NCBI GenBank assembly: GCA_934277945.1
Contig: CAKQWA010000007.1
Location: forward strand, 1 to 64,000
Source of the DNA: an uncultured Alphaproteobacteria bacterium
Lineage (GTDB): Bacteria; Pseudomonadota; Alphaproteobacteria; CAAGCB01; CAG-977
Length of the DNA stretch: 64,000 nt
Reading direction: 5' to 3'
This document shows, piece by piece, positions 51,774-60,451 of this stretch (position 1 is the stretch's first letter; each line of letters starts with the position of its first letter). A program made the translations under genes and the position numbers. The notes beneath the pieces are model-generated. The model had not been told where the DNA came from and made no database searches. It saw only the letters and a list, made by a program, of their open reading frames with translations.

Positions 51774-54700
51774 TTATTGGGCTTTTTCTATCAGAGCGTC
51801 CAGTTGGGCGGGCGTCAGCACTTTTCCCGGGACGTTCGTGCGTTCGATTAAAATGAACGTTTCGGGCGTGCCGTAAACATTGGTGCGCTTTGTCACAAAA
51901 TCGCGCGTGATTTCCACCTGTTCCCCGTTCGTTACCGGACGGCGTTTTTCCAGCGTACTCTGTGCCGCCGACGCGGGTGTCGCGTGCACAGCGTCCGACG
52001 CGGTCGGGGCGACCACTTTATGCGGTACGGGTTTCTTCGAGGGTTGAGCGGCTACTTTCTTTGTATCGGATTTCTTCGCCGACGCGGGTGTCGCGGACTC
52101 GGCGTCCGCTTTATGCGGTGCGGGTTTCTTCGCCGACGCGGTCGGCGCGATTACTTTACTCTGTACCGATTTCTTCGCCGACGCGGTCGGAGCGACTACT
52201 TTATGCGGTACGGGCTTCGTTGCGGGTTCAGTGTTTGACACGGTCGGCGCGGGTTCAATCACGACAATCGTTTCGATTTTTTCTTCAACCGCGGGTGTCG
52301 CCGACGCGGGTGCCGCGTCCGGTGCGAGTGCCGCGTCCGGTGCGAGTGCCGCGGGCACAGCGTCCGACGCGATCGGAGCGTCCACTTTGTGCGGTACGGG
52401 TTTCTTCACGGGCGGGATGGCTACTTTCGTTGTATCGGGTTTTGTCGCGGTCGGCTCATCCGTTTTCTGTTTGGCGGGTTTTGCCGCCGGAACGGGCGTT
52501 TGTTCCGAAAGTTCCGGCAAGTCTGTCGTTTGCGGCGTCGCTTCCTCGACGTCCAATTCCAAAAATTCCTTTTCCAGATCGTCCAAATCCGACAGCGCGG
52601 CGGACGTGTCCTTTTCGGGCTGTTTCGGTTTGTCCGCGTCGTCCAGATGCCAGACGTCTTTTGCGCTGGTTTCCGGCAAAACAATGGATGCCGTCGTCTT
52701 TTTATGTTCCGCCGCCGACGCGGGTGCCGCGTCCGGTGCGGCCGGAGCGTCTACTTTATTCTGTACGGGTTTCTTCGCCGACGCGGTCGGAGCGGTTACT
52801 TTCTTCGTATCGGGTTTCGCCTCGGTCGGCTCATCCGCTTTTTGTTCGGCGGGTGTTGTTGCCGGCTTTTCGGCTTGCGGTTTGCGCGCTTTAATCTTTT
52901 CCCCCGCCGCCGATGCGTCCGCTTTCTTTTTAACGGGAGTTGCGGGTGTCGCGGACACGGCGTCCGCTTTATGCGGCACGGGTTTTGCCGCCGGCGCGGG
53001 TTCAATCACGACAATCGCTTCAATTTCTTCTTCGACTTCTTCAACAGCGGGTATCTCCGATGCGGGTTGAGCGGCTGTTTTCTTTGTATCGGGTTGCGTT
53101 GCGGTCGGCTCATCCGTTTTCTGTTCAGCGGTTTTCGCCGCCGATGTTTCGGTGATTTCCTGTTTTTCAGCCGTTTCCGTTTCATCGGGCGTTTTCACGG
53201 GTTCTTCCGTCTTCTTCGTTTCGTTTTCGGCGGGCGTGTCTTCCGGCAATTCCGCCGCAAGCGCGTTTTCTTCGACGGGCGCGTTATCGTCCGCAATCGG
53301 CAAATCGTCGGGCAACTGCGCCGGAACGGGTACGTTGACCGTTTTTTGCTTCTTTTTCTTTTCGCGGTTGCGTTTGGCTTCGTTCAGCCGCGAAAATTCC
53401 TGCGGCGCGATGAATTTGACGTTGCCTTTTTTATTCGATTCGCGAATTTCCGTCTGTTTGTATTCTTCGTCCAAAGCCGCCGTCAGCGCTTCGCCGCCGT
53501 TCGCCAGCCAATCCGCGTACCATTTTTTCAAATCGGACGGGTCGTTGTAGCGCGGATCCGCCGCCGGCTGAGTCAGGTACATCTGCACTTCCCTGATTTC
53601 GTTGTCCGCCAGCCGCTTCGCCTTTAAATCCGTATCCTGACACACGGCGTCCTTGTCGCCCAGCAGATACCGCCCCGTCAGCGTCGCCGTGTCGCACGCG
53701 TCGGCGTGGCGTTCGGGATTTTTCAAATCGGGGTCGTACACGGCGAAAATGGTCGACACGTTCTTTTTGATTTCCGCCATGTTCCTGTCGAACGGCGACA
53801 TATTGCGCAAGGCGTACGCGTCTTCGCCGATGTCCGCGCCCTTGTCGCTTGTAATGACGATTTTCGTGTTTTTCAAAACGTCCGCTTTTTTCAACGCTTC
53901 CATAAACGTGTTCAAATGCCCGTACAGGCAGTTCGTTTGCGCGACATACTGTTTCCAGCGGTTCTTTTCGCCCTTTGAATCCAGCCGCGCGTCGCTCGGC
54001 GAGGCGAGAGTCCATTTTTCAGGCTGCGGAATCAACTTGCAGGATGCGTCGTACATATACGGTTCGTAGGGCAGGGCGATGTGCGCGAAGAAAACGTTTT
54101 TGCCCGAAGCGGTCAGCACGTCGTTTTTCAGTCGGGTCAGGATTTCCTGCTGACCCAGCGGGAGCGCTTTGGAAACGGGATTGCCTAAAAACAGCGTTTG
54201 CGCCGAAATCATGCGCCTGTCCACGAGTTTCTTGCGCGCAAAAGTCAGGATTTCCTTTGTCAGCGGCGCGGAATTGAGCCATTCGCCCGCCAGCAGAATC
54301 GCCTTGTCAGCCGTCGCCATCGGCGCGTTGTAGATGAATCCCAGCGGCGCGGGATAGGAAACGCATTTATCGACGGGACCGTCCGCGCTTTTGCAAAAAT
54401 CGACGGGATGCGACTGATACACGGTGATGCGGTAGCCGTCGTCCTTGAAGTGTTTGAACAGGTCGTTTTTCGTCAAAATGACGCGCGCGTCCTCGTCGCC
54501 CTTGTAATGCACGGAATCCGCGTAGGCGAACAAATCGTCCGGCAGTTCCGTCGATTTCGGGTTCACGAGTCCGCCGATGTTTTTATATCTTTGCAAGTGG
54601 CGCGTGTGCGCTTTGGGATAGAAATCGAAATTGTTTTCCTTGTAGAAATCCGCGACGAAAAACGGCACGAGCCCCTCGCCTTTTTGCCGCGTTTCCTTTT

Positions 54701-55409
54701 GCCATTTCAGCAGGGAATAGTCGTAGCCCGCATGGTCGGTCAGCAAAAGATAAACGATGTTGGACGGTTTCGCCGGCGCGTTTTCCTCCTCGGCGGTGAC
54801 GGGCTTCGCCGTCGCGATGTCGGGCAGGGGACGCGACGCGCCCGCGTTCATCAGATAAATGGCGGCGCACAGCAAGGGCAGGGTGCAGAGCCCCAAAAAG
54901 CCGCTTTTGTACGTCCACAGCAGGAAAAACATGAGAACGCTTGCCGCAACGCCCGCCAGCATATTGCCGTTTTTCGCCAGAAACGCGGAGAAGCCCGCGC
55001 TGAAATCGGGCAGGTGGTGCAACAGCGCTTCGCCGAAATTGACGGGGAACAGCACGCCCAAAATGTACGCCGCCGCCAATCCGGTCAGCACGCTTAAAAA
55101 CAGGTTCAGCACCAGCCGGTGAACGCTTGAAACCAGCGTCATGACGACGGAGACGGCGAACAGGACGCCGCAGCACGCGACGACTTCCGGCAGAATGTTG
55201 TTGTCGATAATCAGCGGATATTCGTTTTCATGCAGAAACAGCAGAAACGTGACGACGCTTAAAAACGAGGAATACAGCACGGCTTGCAGGAAAAAAGCCA
55301 TGGACGCGTCGTCCGCCTTTTTCACTTGCGCTTTTTTCTGGATTTTTTTTCTGTTTTTTTCCCGCCGTTCGTCACTTTCTTGCGACGGGGTGTTTTCTTG
55401 CGAGTTCAT
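51774..55409 (-). CDS. Membrane sulfatase-fold protein with long repeat tail
   Basis: 1211 residues. A basic cytoplasmic N-terminus (1-36), about five membrane helices (37-190) and an alkaline-phosphatase/sulfatase-like periplasmic domain (about 215-620) are followed by a disordered Ala/Pro/Lys/Thr-rich tail (about 690-1150) and a short folded-looking end (about 1160-1211). The layout is that of EptA/LtaS-type transferases, but the motifs are weak: TDHAGYDY stands where the metal and nucleophile should be, and the usual SDHG is SDKG (521-524). Catalysis is doubtful. The tail contains KPVPHKV-type units and three QK(T/A)DEPT blocks. Confidence 0.7.
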   Translation of the reverse strand: MNSQENTPSQESDERREKNRKKIQKKAQVKKADDASMAFFLQAVLYSSFLSVVTFLLFLHENEYPLIIDNNILPEVVACCGVLFAVSVVMTLVSSVHRLVLNLFLSVLTGLAAAYILGVLFPVNFGEALLHHLPDFSAGFSAFLAKNGNMLAGVAASVLMFFLLWTYKSGFLGLCTLPLLCAAIYLMNAGASRPLPDIATAKPVTAEEENAPAKPSNIVYLLLTDHAGYDYSLLKWQKETRQKGEGLVPFFVADFYKENNFDFYPKAHTRHLQRYKNIGGLVNPKSTELPDDLFAYADSVHYKGDEDARVILTKNDLFKHFKDDGYRITVYQSHPVDFCKSADGPVDKCVSYPAPLGFIYNAPMATADKAILLAGEWLNSAPLTKEILTFARKKLVDRRMISAQTLFLGNPVSKALPLGQQEILTRLKNDVLTASGKNVFFAHIALPYEPYMYDASCKLIPQPEKWTLASPSDARLDSKGEKNRWKQYVAQTNCLYGHLNTFMEALKKADVLKNTKIVITSDKGADIGEDAYALRNMSPFDRNMAEIKKNVSTIFAVYDPDLKNPERHADACDTATLTGRYLLGDKDAVCQDTDLKAKRLADNEIREVQMYLTQPAADPRYNDPSDLKKWYADWLANGGEALTAALDEEYKQTEIRESNKKGNVKFIAPQEFSRLNEAKRNREKKKKQKTVNVPVPAQLPDDLPIADDNAPVEENALAAELPEDTPAENETKKTEEPVKTPDETETAEKQEITETSAAKTAEQKTDEPTATQPDTKKTAAQPASEIPAVEEVEEEIEAIVVIEPAPAAKPVPHKADAVSATPATPVKKKADASAAGEKIKARKPQAEKPATTPAEQKADEPTEAKPDTKKVTAPTASAKKPVQNKVDAPAAPDAAPASAAEHKKTTASIVLPETSAKDVWHLDDADKPKQPEKDTSAALSDLDDLEKEFLELDVEEATPQTTDLPELSEQTPVPAAKPAKQKTDEPTATKPDTTKVAIPPVKKPVPHKVDAPIASDAVPAALAPDAALAPDAAPASATPAVEEKIETIVVIEPAPTVSNTEPATKPVPHKVVAPTASAKKSVQSKVIAPTASAKKPAPHKADAESATPASAKKSDTKKVAAQPSKKPVPHKVVAPTASDAVHATPASAAQSTLEKRRPVTNGEQVEITRDFVTKRTNVYGTPETFILIERTNVPGKVLTPAQLDALIEKAQ
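51962..53132 (-). repeat. Coding repeat array, Ala/Pro/Lys-rich tail
   Basis: Within the sulfatase-fold gene, residues about 760-1150 are built of diverged copies of a few units. Examples are QKTDEPTATQPDTKK (three copies near 764, 856 and 981), VVIEPAP (near 800 and 1049) and KKPVPHKVDAP / ASAKKPVQNKV (at least seven). Copies are similar in DNA as well as protein, pointing to recent duplication. Repeat number is likely to vary between strains. Confidence 0.8.
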
Positions 55410-55504
55410 AGCCGTGTTTCGTGCAAAATTGTTTTCTGTTTGTTTAATATACGCTATGATGCCGGAAAGTCAATTTTTAATCCCTTTTAATGCGCGAGGA
55501 ACCC

Positions 55505-57334
55505 ATGTCTTTCGACATCCTTTTTCAAAACGCGATGGCTCTGCACGAGGCGGGACGGCTGGACGAAGCCGAAAACGCGTACAGGCGGCTGCTTGAAACC
55601 GCGCCCGATCACGCGGATTTACTGCATCTGATCGGCATGATCGCCACGCAGAAAGGCGCGAGCGAATCCGCCGTTCCGTACCTGTACAAAGCCGTGAAAC
55701 TCATACCCGACGCGGTGCCGTACCGCTTTACGCTGGCGTGCGCTCTGCAAAGCGCGGGGCATTTGAACGAAGCCCTTGAAAATTATAAGGAAATTTTAAA
55801 ACGCGATCCCTCTTTGCCCGACACTTACAACAACATGGGAAACATTTATCTGCAAAAAGGCGACGCGATGGAAGCGGAACTGCATTTTCAAAAAGCGTTG
55901 GAAAAAAATCCGTCCTACGCGCCCGCGTTCGTCAATTTGGGGGCGATGCGGCGCAAGGCGGGCGATTTTGACGCGGCGGCGGATTTTTTTGACAAGGCGA
56001 TTGCCTCCGCGCCGGACATGGCGGACGGATACGCTCAAAAAGCCCTGCTTTTGCGCGAAAAAAAGGATTACGCGGGCGCGCTGGCTCTGTATGACAAGGC
56101 TTTGGCGATCGAGCCGGAAAACGTCGTCGTTCTGAACGGCAGGGGTGTGGCTTTGGAAGCGGCGGACAGGCTTGACGAGGCTTTGGCGTGCTACGATAAA
56201 GTGATTGCGCTCGCCCCGCGCTTTGCCGACGCGTACAACAACCGCGCGAACGTGCGCGTCCGCCTGAATCGCAAGTGGGACGCGGAGGACGATTTTAAAA
56301 AGGCGGTCAAAATAGATCCGGATTACGCGCAGGCATACAACAATCTCGGCGCGCTTCTTTTTTCGGAAGAACGCTACGAGGAATCGCTGGAATGTTACCG
56401 CAAAGCCTTTCTTATCAACAAAAATCAGCCCGAAGCGATGAACAATCTCGCCATGGCGGTCAAGGCGGCGGGCGATTTGCAGGAAGCGGTCGCCCTGCTG
56501 TTCAACGCGCTTGTCGCCGCGCCGGATTTGCAGACCGTTCAAAACAATCTGGCGGCGGCTTTGTACGAATTGTACGCGCACGAAAATCAAAAGAAAGACG
56601 CCGTCGCGCTGGTCGAAAAATGGGTGAAAAAATATCCCGATCACGCCGTCGCGCGCCACTTGCTCGCGTCTTTGACGGGCAAGGCGGACAAAGAGCAGGA
56701 CGCGGCGTTCGTCACCGGACTGTTCGACGCTTTCGCCGATTCGTTCGACGGCACGCTTGAAGCCGTCGACTACCGCGTGCCCGACATGATGCGCGACGCT
56801 TTCGCGCGAAAATTCGGCGGGAAAAAAGCGCGCTCCGTCTTGGACGCGGGATGCGGCACGGGCTTGTGCGGCGTGAAAATCCGCCCGTTTGCCGAGATTT
56901 TGACGGGGGTTGATTTGTCGGCGAAAATGCTGGCGCGCGCCAAGGAAAAGGGCGTGTACGACGATTTGCAAACGGCGGACGCCGTTGCGTACATGAACGG
57001 GCACCCCGCCGCGTTCGACGCGGTTTGTCTGGGCGATGTCGCGTGCTATTTTCCCGATTTGGCGCCCGTGCTGGCGGCGGCGTTCGCCACGCTGAAAGAC
57101 GGCGGGACGCTGTTCATGACCGTCGAGGCGGCTTCATGCGAAAAGGAAAGCGTTTTGAATCCGACGGGCAGATACGCGCACAATGCGGAACTTTTGCAAA
57201 AGAAAACGCAAGCGGCGGGGTTCAAGGTCGGCGAACCGTCGCGCGCCGTCTTGCGCAAAGAGGACGGCAAAGACGTGGACGGCGCATTTTTTGTCGCGGA
57301 AAAACAAGACAATGCTGGACAAAAGGCTTTGTAA
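55505..57334 (+). CDS. TPR-repeat protein with C-terminal methyltransferase domain
   Basis: 609 residues. About ten tetratricopeptide repeats fill residues 1-390 (for example YNNMGNIYLQKGDAMEAELH). A class I methyltransferase follows (about 430-609) with motif I VLDAGCGTGLCGVKI and GVDLSAKMLARAKEKG. TPR-methyltransferase fusions are common in alphaproteobacteria; substrates are unknown, possibly proteins held by the TPR arm. The ATG at 55505 has GAGGA upstream. An unrecognised gene follows 46 bases later. Confidence 0.87.
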   Translation: MSFDILFQNAMALHEAGRLDEAENAYRRLLETAPDHADLLHLIGMIATQKGASESAVPYLYKAVKLIPDAVPYRFTLACALQSAGHLNEALENYKEILKRDPSLPDTYNNMGNIYLQKGDAMEAELHFQKALEKNPSYAPAFVNLGAMRRKAGDFDAAADFFDKAIASAPDMADGYAQKALLLREKKDYAGALALYDKALAIEPENVVVLNGRGVALEAADRLDEALACYDKVIALAPRFADAYNNRANVRVRLNRKWDAEDDFKKAVKIDPDYAQAYNNLGALLFSEERYEESLECYRKAFLINKNQPEAMNNLAMAVKAAGDLQEAVALLFNALVAAPDLQTVQNNLAAALYELYAHENQKKDAVALVEKWVKKYPDHAVARHLLASLTGKADKEQDAAFVTGLFDAFADSFDGTLEAVDYRVPDMMRDAFARKFGGKKARSVLDAGCGTGLCGVKIRPFAEILTGVDLSAKMLARAKEKGVYDDLQTADAVAYMNGHPAAFDAVCLGDVACYFPDLAPVLAAAFATLKDGGTLFMTVEAASCEKESVLNPTGRYAHNAELLQKKTQAAGFKVGEPSRAVLRKEDGKDVDGAFFVAEKQDNAGQKAL

Positions 57335-57380
57335 AGGTTAAAATCCCTTGCAGAGTTTTTATATATGTAAGGTGGTTTCA

Positions 57381-57998
57381 ATGACTCATTATAACTGGAT
57401 CTCCATGTCGGACGAAGAAGAAGCGTCTTTGTTGGACAAAGTGAACGACGCGACGGTTTCAAAGATTTTTAAGCAGGGACGTTCCAATTTCGCTTTTGCG
57501 GAATTGCCGTTTTACAAGAATTTCAAATTGTTGCGGGTGACCGCCTACACGACAATTCCCCCCGTTTCGATGCGCTTTCTGCTCGGCGGAAGCGCGCCGG
57601 ATTGGAAAATCGTGAAAATGACCGGCACGAACGAACCCATTTTTGAACACAACGCCGAAGCGGGCTTGGTGCTGAACAAAGACACGGTTGTCGATTACGT
57701 CACGTTCGTCATGGGCGAAGTCCACTCCGAAGAAGGCTCTTTGCGCGTGGTGGAGGAAGTGGACGACGACACGTTTTCGTCGACGCCGACGCCCGAAGAA
57801 CGCAGAACCGTCACGCATCTGATTCGCAAGGCAAAAGTCGAGGAAACCGCCGACGGATTCACGGTCGACGCGACGATGCTGTACGGCGACAGCGTGTACT
57901 GGGCGAAAATCGCCGTGAAAAAAGACGGCATGATTGAAATTGTCGAGGACGACAAAAAAGCCGAAAATATGCCGATTCGTCCGATTTATCTCGAGTAA
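57381..57998 (+). CDS. Conserved-looking protein of unknown function
   Basis: 205 residues, acidic, no signal peptide or membrane helix; not recognised. It starts MTHYNWISMSDEEE with GGTGG upstream, has an alternating pattern suggesting a beta-rich fold (VDYVTFVMGEVHSEEG, then GLVLNKDTVVD) and ends with MPIRPIYLE. It lies between the TPR-methyltransferase gene and the degenerate aldehyde dehydrogenase, 6 bases before the latter, so it is probably co-translated with it. Confidence 0.7.
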   Translation: MTHYNWISMSDEEEASLLDKVNDATVSKIFKQGRSNFAFAELPFYKNFKLLRVTAYTTIPPVSMRFLLGGSAPDWKIVKMTGTNEPIFEHNAEAGLVLNKDTVVDYVTFVMGEVHSEEGSLRVVEEVDDDTFSSTPTPEERRTVTHLIRKAKVEETADGFTVDATMLYGDSVYWAKIAVKKDGMIEIVEDDKKAENMPIRPIYLE

Positions 57999-58004
57999 TC
58001 GCGC

Positions 58005-59468
58005 ATGTTTGACCGCGTTGCCGAAATTTTAAACCGGCTGGACGTTGACACGGAATACGTTTACAGCGGTAACTGCCGCGACATTTCCCCTATTACCGGC
58101 GAGGAAATCGCGTCGTTGCCGATTACGAACATTGAGGAAATCAACCGTTCCGTTCTGCGCGCGGCGGAAGCGTTCGACGAATGGGGACACCGTTCTCCGA
58201 AAGAACGCCGCAACCTGATTTACGCTTTCGCGGACGAACTGCGTCTGTACGAAAGCGATTTGGCGACGCTGATCATGATTGAAACGGGCAAGATTTACGA
58301 AGACGCCTTGTCCGAAGTCCGCCGTTCGATTTCCATTTGCGAATACGCCGCGGGCGTGTCCCAGCGATTGACGGGCTTTACCGCGCCGAGCGGAAAAATC
58401 GGGCTGACGGTCATGCAGTCGTGGACGCCGCTGGGCGTCGTGTGCGTCATGTCGTCGTTCAATTTTCCGATGCGCGTGTGGGTGTTTGACGCGATGCTTG
58501 CGCTGGCGTGCGGCAACACGGTGATTTGGCGTCCGTCGCGCAAAGCCGCGCTGACGGCGTACGCGGTCAACCACATTTTAAAGCGCGCGGCGTCGAAATC
58601 CGTTGAAAACTGCCCCGAAAACATTTCTCAAATCGTCGTGTGCTCGCACACGGAAGCGATGGCTTTGGCGAAAAACCGCCTTGTGTCGCTGTTAAGCGCG
58701 ACGGGGTCGCCCGTTTTGACTCGCAATGTCGTCAGCCTTGTCGGACAGCGTTTCGGACGCACGCTGATGGCTTCGGGCGGCAACAACGCGGCGGTCATCA
58801 CGCCCAGCGCGAACAAGGAATACGCCGTGCGCAAAATCGTCAAAAGCACGGTTTTGGACGGCGGACAACGCCCGACTTCCTTGCAGCGTCTGTTCTGTCA
58901 CGAATCCGTTTACGACGAAGTCCGCGACATGATTTTCGCGCGTATGCAGGAATTGAAAGTCGATTCGCCGATGGAAAAAACAAGCGCGCTCGGTCCCCTG
59001 ATCGACCGCGAGGCGTACGATTTGACCCGCTTCGCCATGGAACAGTCCGTGCGCGACGGCGGAACGGTTCACGGCGGCGACCGCGTTTTTGTCGGGTCAT
59101 ACGACAACGCTTTTTATATGCGTCCGACGCTGATTGAAATGCCGACGCAGACTTCCGTCATGAAAACGGATGTGCTGGCGCCGGTTTTGTTCATGATGCC
59201 CTACAAAACGATTGAGGAGGCGGTCGCTTTGACGAACGCCGCGCCGGACACGCTGATCGCCTCCCTGTTCTGTCAGGATATGAAAGAGTGCGGCAGATTC
59301 CGCGGTCTTGACGGCGTGACGGCGGCGGTTGTCGGCATCAACACGGGGACGGATCATTACGACCTGATGACCATTGCCAGCAGCGAACAGAACGGACGCA
59401 TGACGGGCAGCGACGCGTGGCAGTCTTTCATGACCGCGCGCACGACGTACATCGACTACGCCGATTAA
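58005..59468 (+). CDS. Aldehyde dehydrogenase family protein lacking catalytic residues
   Basis: 487 residues, full ALDH length and alignable throughout, closest in feel to the antiquitin/AASADH group (SFNFPMRVWVFDAMLALACG, then SGGNNAAVI). The catalytic Cys is Pro290 (GGQRPTS for GQRCT), and the general base Glu of ELGG is Ala256 (MASGGNN). The cofactor lysine of WKPS is Arg (WRPS). The frame is intact, so this looks like a maintained pseudoenzyme, not a decayed gene. It lies 6 bases after an unrecognised gene. Confidence 0.85.
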   Translation: MFDRVAEILNRLDVDTEYVYSGNCRDISPITGEEIASLPITNIEEINRSVLRAAEAFDEWGHRSPKERRNLIYAFADELRLYESDLATLIMIETGKIYEDALSEVRRSISICEYAAGVSQRLTGFTAPSGKIGLTVMQSWTPLGVVCVMSSFNFPMRVWVFDAMLALACGNTVIWRPSRKAALTAYAVNHILKRAASKSVENCPENISQIVVCSHTEAMALAKNRLVSLLSATGSPVLTRNVVSLVGQRFGRTLMASGGNNAAVITPSANKEYAVRKIVKSTVLDGGQRPTSLQRLFCHESVYDEVRDMIFARMQELKVDSPMEKTSALGPLIDREAYDLTRFAMEQSVRDGGTVHGGDRVFVGSYDNAFYMRPTLIEMPTQTSVMKTDVLAPVLFMMPYKTIEEAVALTNAAPDTLIASLFCQDMKECGRFRGLDGVTAAVVGINTGTDHYDLMTIASSEQNGRMTGSDAWQSFMTARTTYIDYAD

Positions 59469-59529
59469 GGTTTCTTTTTCTCGCACGCCGCTTCTTTTTC
59501 CCAGAAAACCGACGTTTTTTCGATGTTTT

Positions 59530-59547
59530 CTATGACATAAGTCATAG
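59530..59547. promoter_or_regulatory. Inverted repeat upstream of the pilin gene
   Basis: CTATGAC - ATAA - GTCATAG, a perfect seven-base inverted repeat 86 bases upstream of the pilin start, in an AT-rich leader. It could be an operator or the end of the ALDH transcript; no T run follows. Confidence 0.45.
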
Positions 59548-59632
59548 GTTGTATGCGGTTTTGCGGAATTTTTTTCGCCCCGTCTTTTTGATACGCTTAA
59601 AGCATGGAAAAGTACTTTAAAGGAGTATCAAA

Positions 59633-60181
59633 ATGAGACACATTTCCTCACAGGAATCCGGTCGTTCCATGATCGAAATGCTCGGCGTTCTGGCGATTAT
59701 CGGCGTTTTGTCGGTCGGCGGCATCGCGGGCTATTCCATGGCAATGGCGAAGTTCAAAACGACGAAAGCCGTTGACCAAATCCAGACGATTACGACGAAC
59801 GTCCGCACGCTGTTGGCGGGACAACGCCGCTGGCCCTCGATTTCCAGCGCGCAAAGCTGGTACAATCTGGGCGTTTTGTCCGATGAAACCTACAACTCCG
59901 GCGACAAAGGCTACAACGCTTACGGCGGCGGCATCGAAATTAAAACGGGCGCGTCCACGGCGCGTACGTTCTCCATCGCTTACGACGGCATTCCGCAGGA
60001 CGCTTGCGTGAAACTGGGCACAAGCGACTGGGGCGGCGACGCCGGTTCGGGCTTGGTTTCCATCAAAATCGGCTCCAATTCGTACACTTGGACGGCGAAC
60101 AACCTGCCTCCGTCTTTGACGGACGTGGCGACCTCTTGCGCCAACAAGACCAGCAACACGCTGACTTGGACGTACAAGTAA
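59633..60181 (+). CDS. Type IV pilin-like protein
   Basis: 182 residues. A short leader precedes the prepilin peptidase type site ESGRSMIEMLGVLAIIGVLS (the Gly-(Arg/Ser)-Met-Ile-Glu core with Glu at +5 equivalent), followed by a hydrophobic helix to about residue 40. The C-terminal domain (about 60-182) has two cysteines that could form the usual disulfide loop. It looks like a PilS/TcpA-type pilin or a pseudopilin. No pilus assembly genes are nearby. Start ATG behind AAAGGAG. Confidence 0.82.
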   Translation: MRHISSQESGRSMIEMLGVLAIIGVLSVGGIAGYSMAMAKFKTTKAVDQIQTITTNVRTLLAGQRRWPSISSAQSWYNLGVLSDETYNSGDKGYNAYGGGIEIKTGASTARTFSIAYDGIPQDACVKLGTSDWGGDAGSGLVSIKIGSNSYTWTANNLPPSLTDVATSCANKTSNTLTWTYK

Positions 60182-60202
60182 TCCGTTTTTCACGATATGC
60201 GA

Positions 60203-60229
60203 AAACCCCCGTTTACGCGGGGGTTTTTG
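60203..60229 (+). terminator. Terminator after the pilin gene
   Basis: AAAACCCCCG / CGGGGGTTTT around TTTACG, then T run. Confidence 0.85.
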
Positions 60230-60432
60230 TTTATGCGCGCGGGATTTCGTGCAGGGGAGCGCAAAGGGGATTTCGGGCGCGGGTTTTTCTTGCTTACGCG
60301 AGAGGACACGCACGGCTGACACTCTGTTTGCGCGCGGTTTTCTTGTGCGCGCGGGATTTTGGGGGCGTACAAGGCTGATTTGTTTGCACAGAATTTCCTT
60401 GTGTGCGCAAGGGGCGTCTGCACGGTTTTTCG
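60229..60432. repeat. Imperfect tandem repeat, about 55-base period
   Basis: Four diverged copies start near 60229, 60284, 60338 and 60393. Shared blocks include CTTGTGCGCGCGGG, a GGGGGCGTACAAGGCTGA-like segment and TTTGTTTGCGCGCGG. The region lies between two genes in opposite directions and has no convincing gene. Confidence 0.5.
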
Positions 60433-60451
60433 CGCGTTTTTTAACGGTTTG

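Noticed and set aside
51962..52894. 310-codon plus-strand frame opposite the repeat tail
   Set aside because: Repetitive only because it mirrors the repeat array of the minus-strand gene; no start signal.
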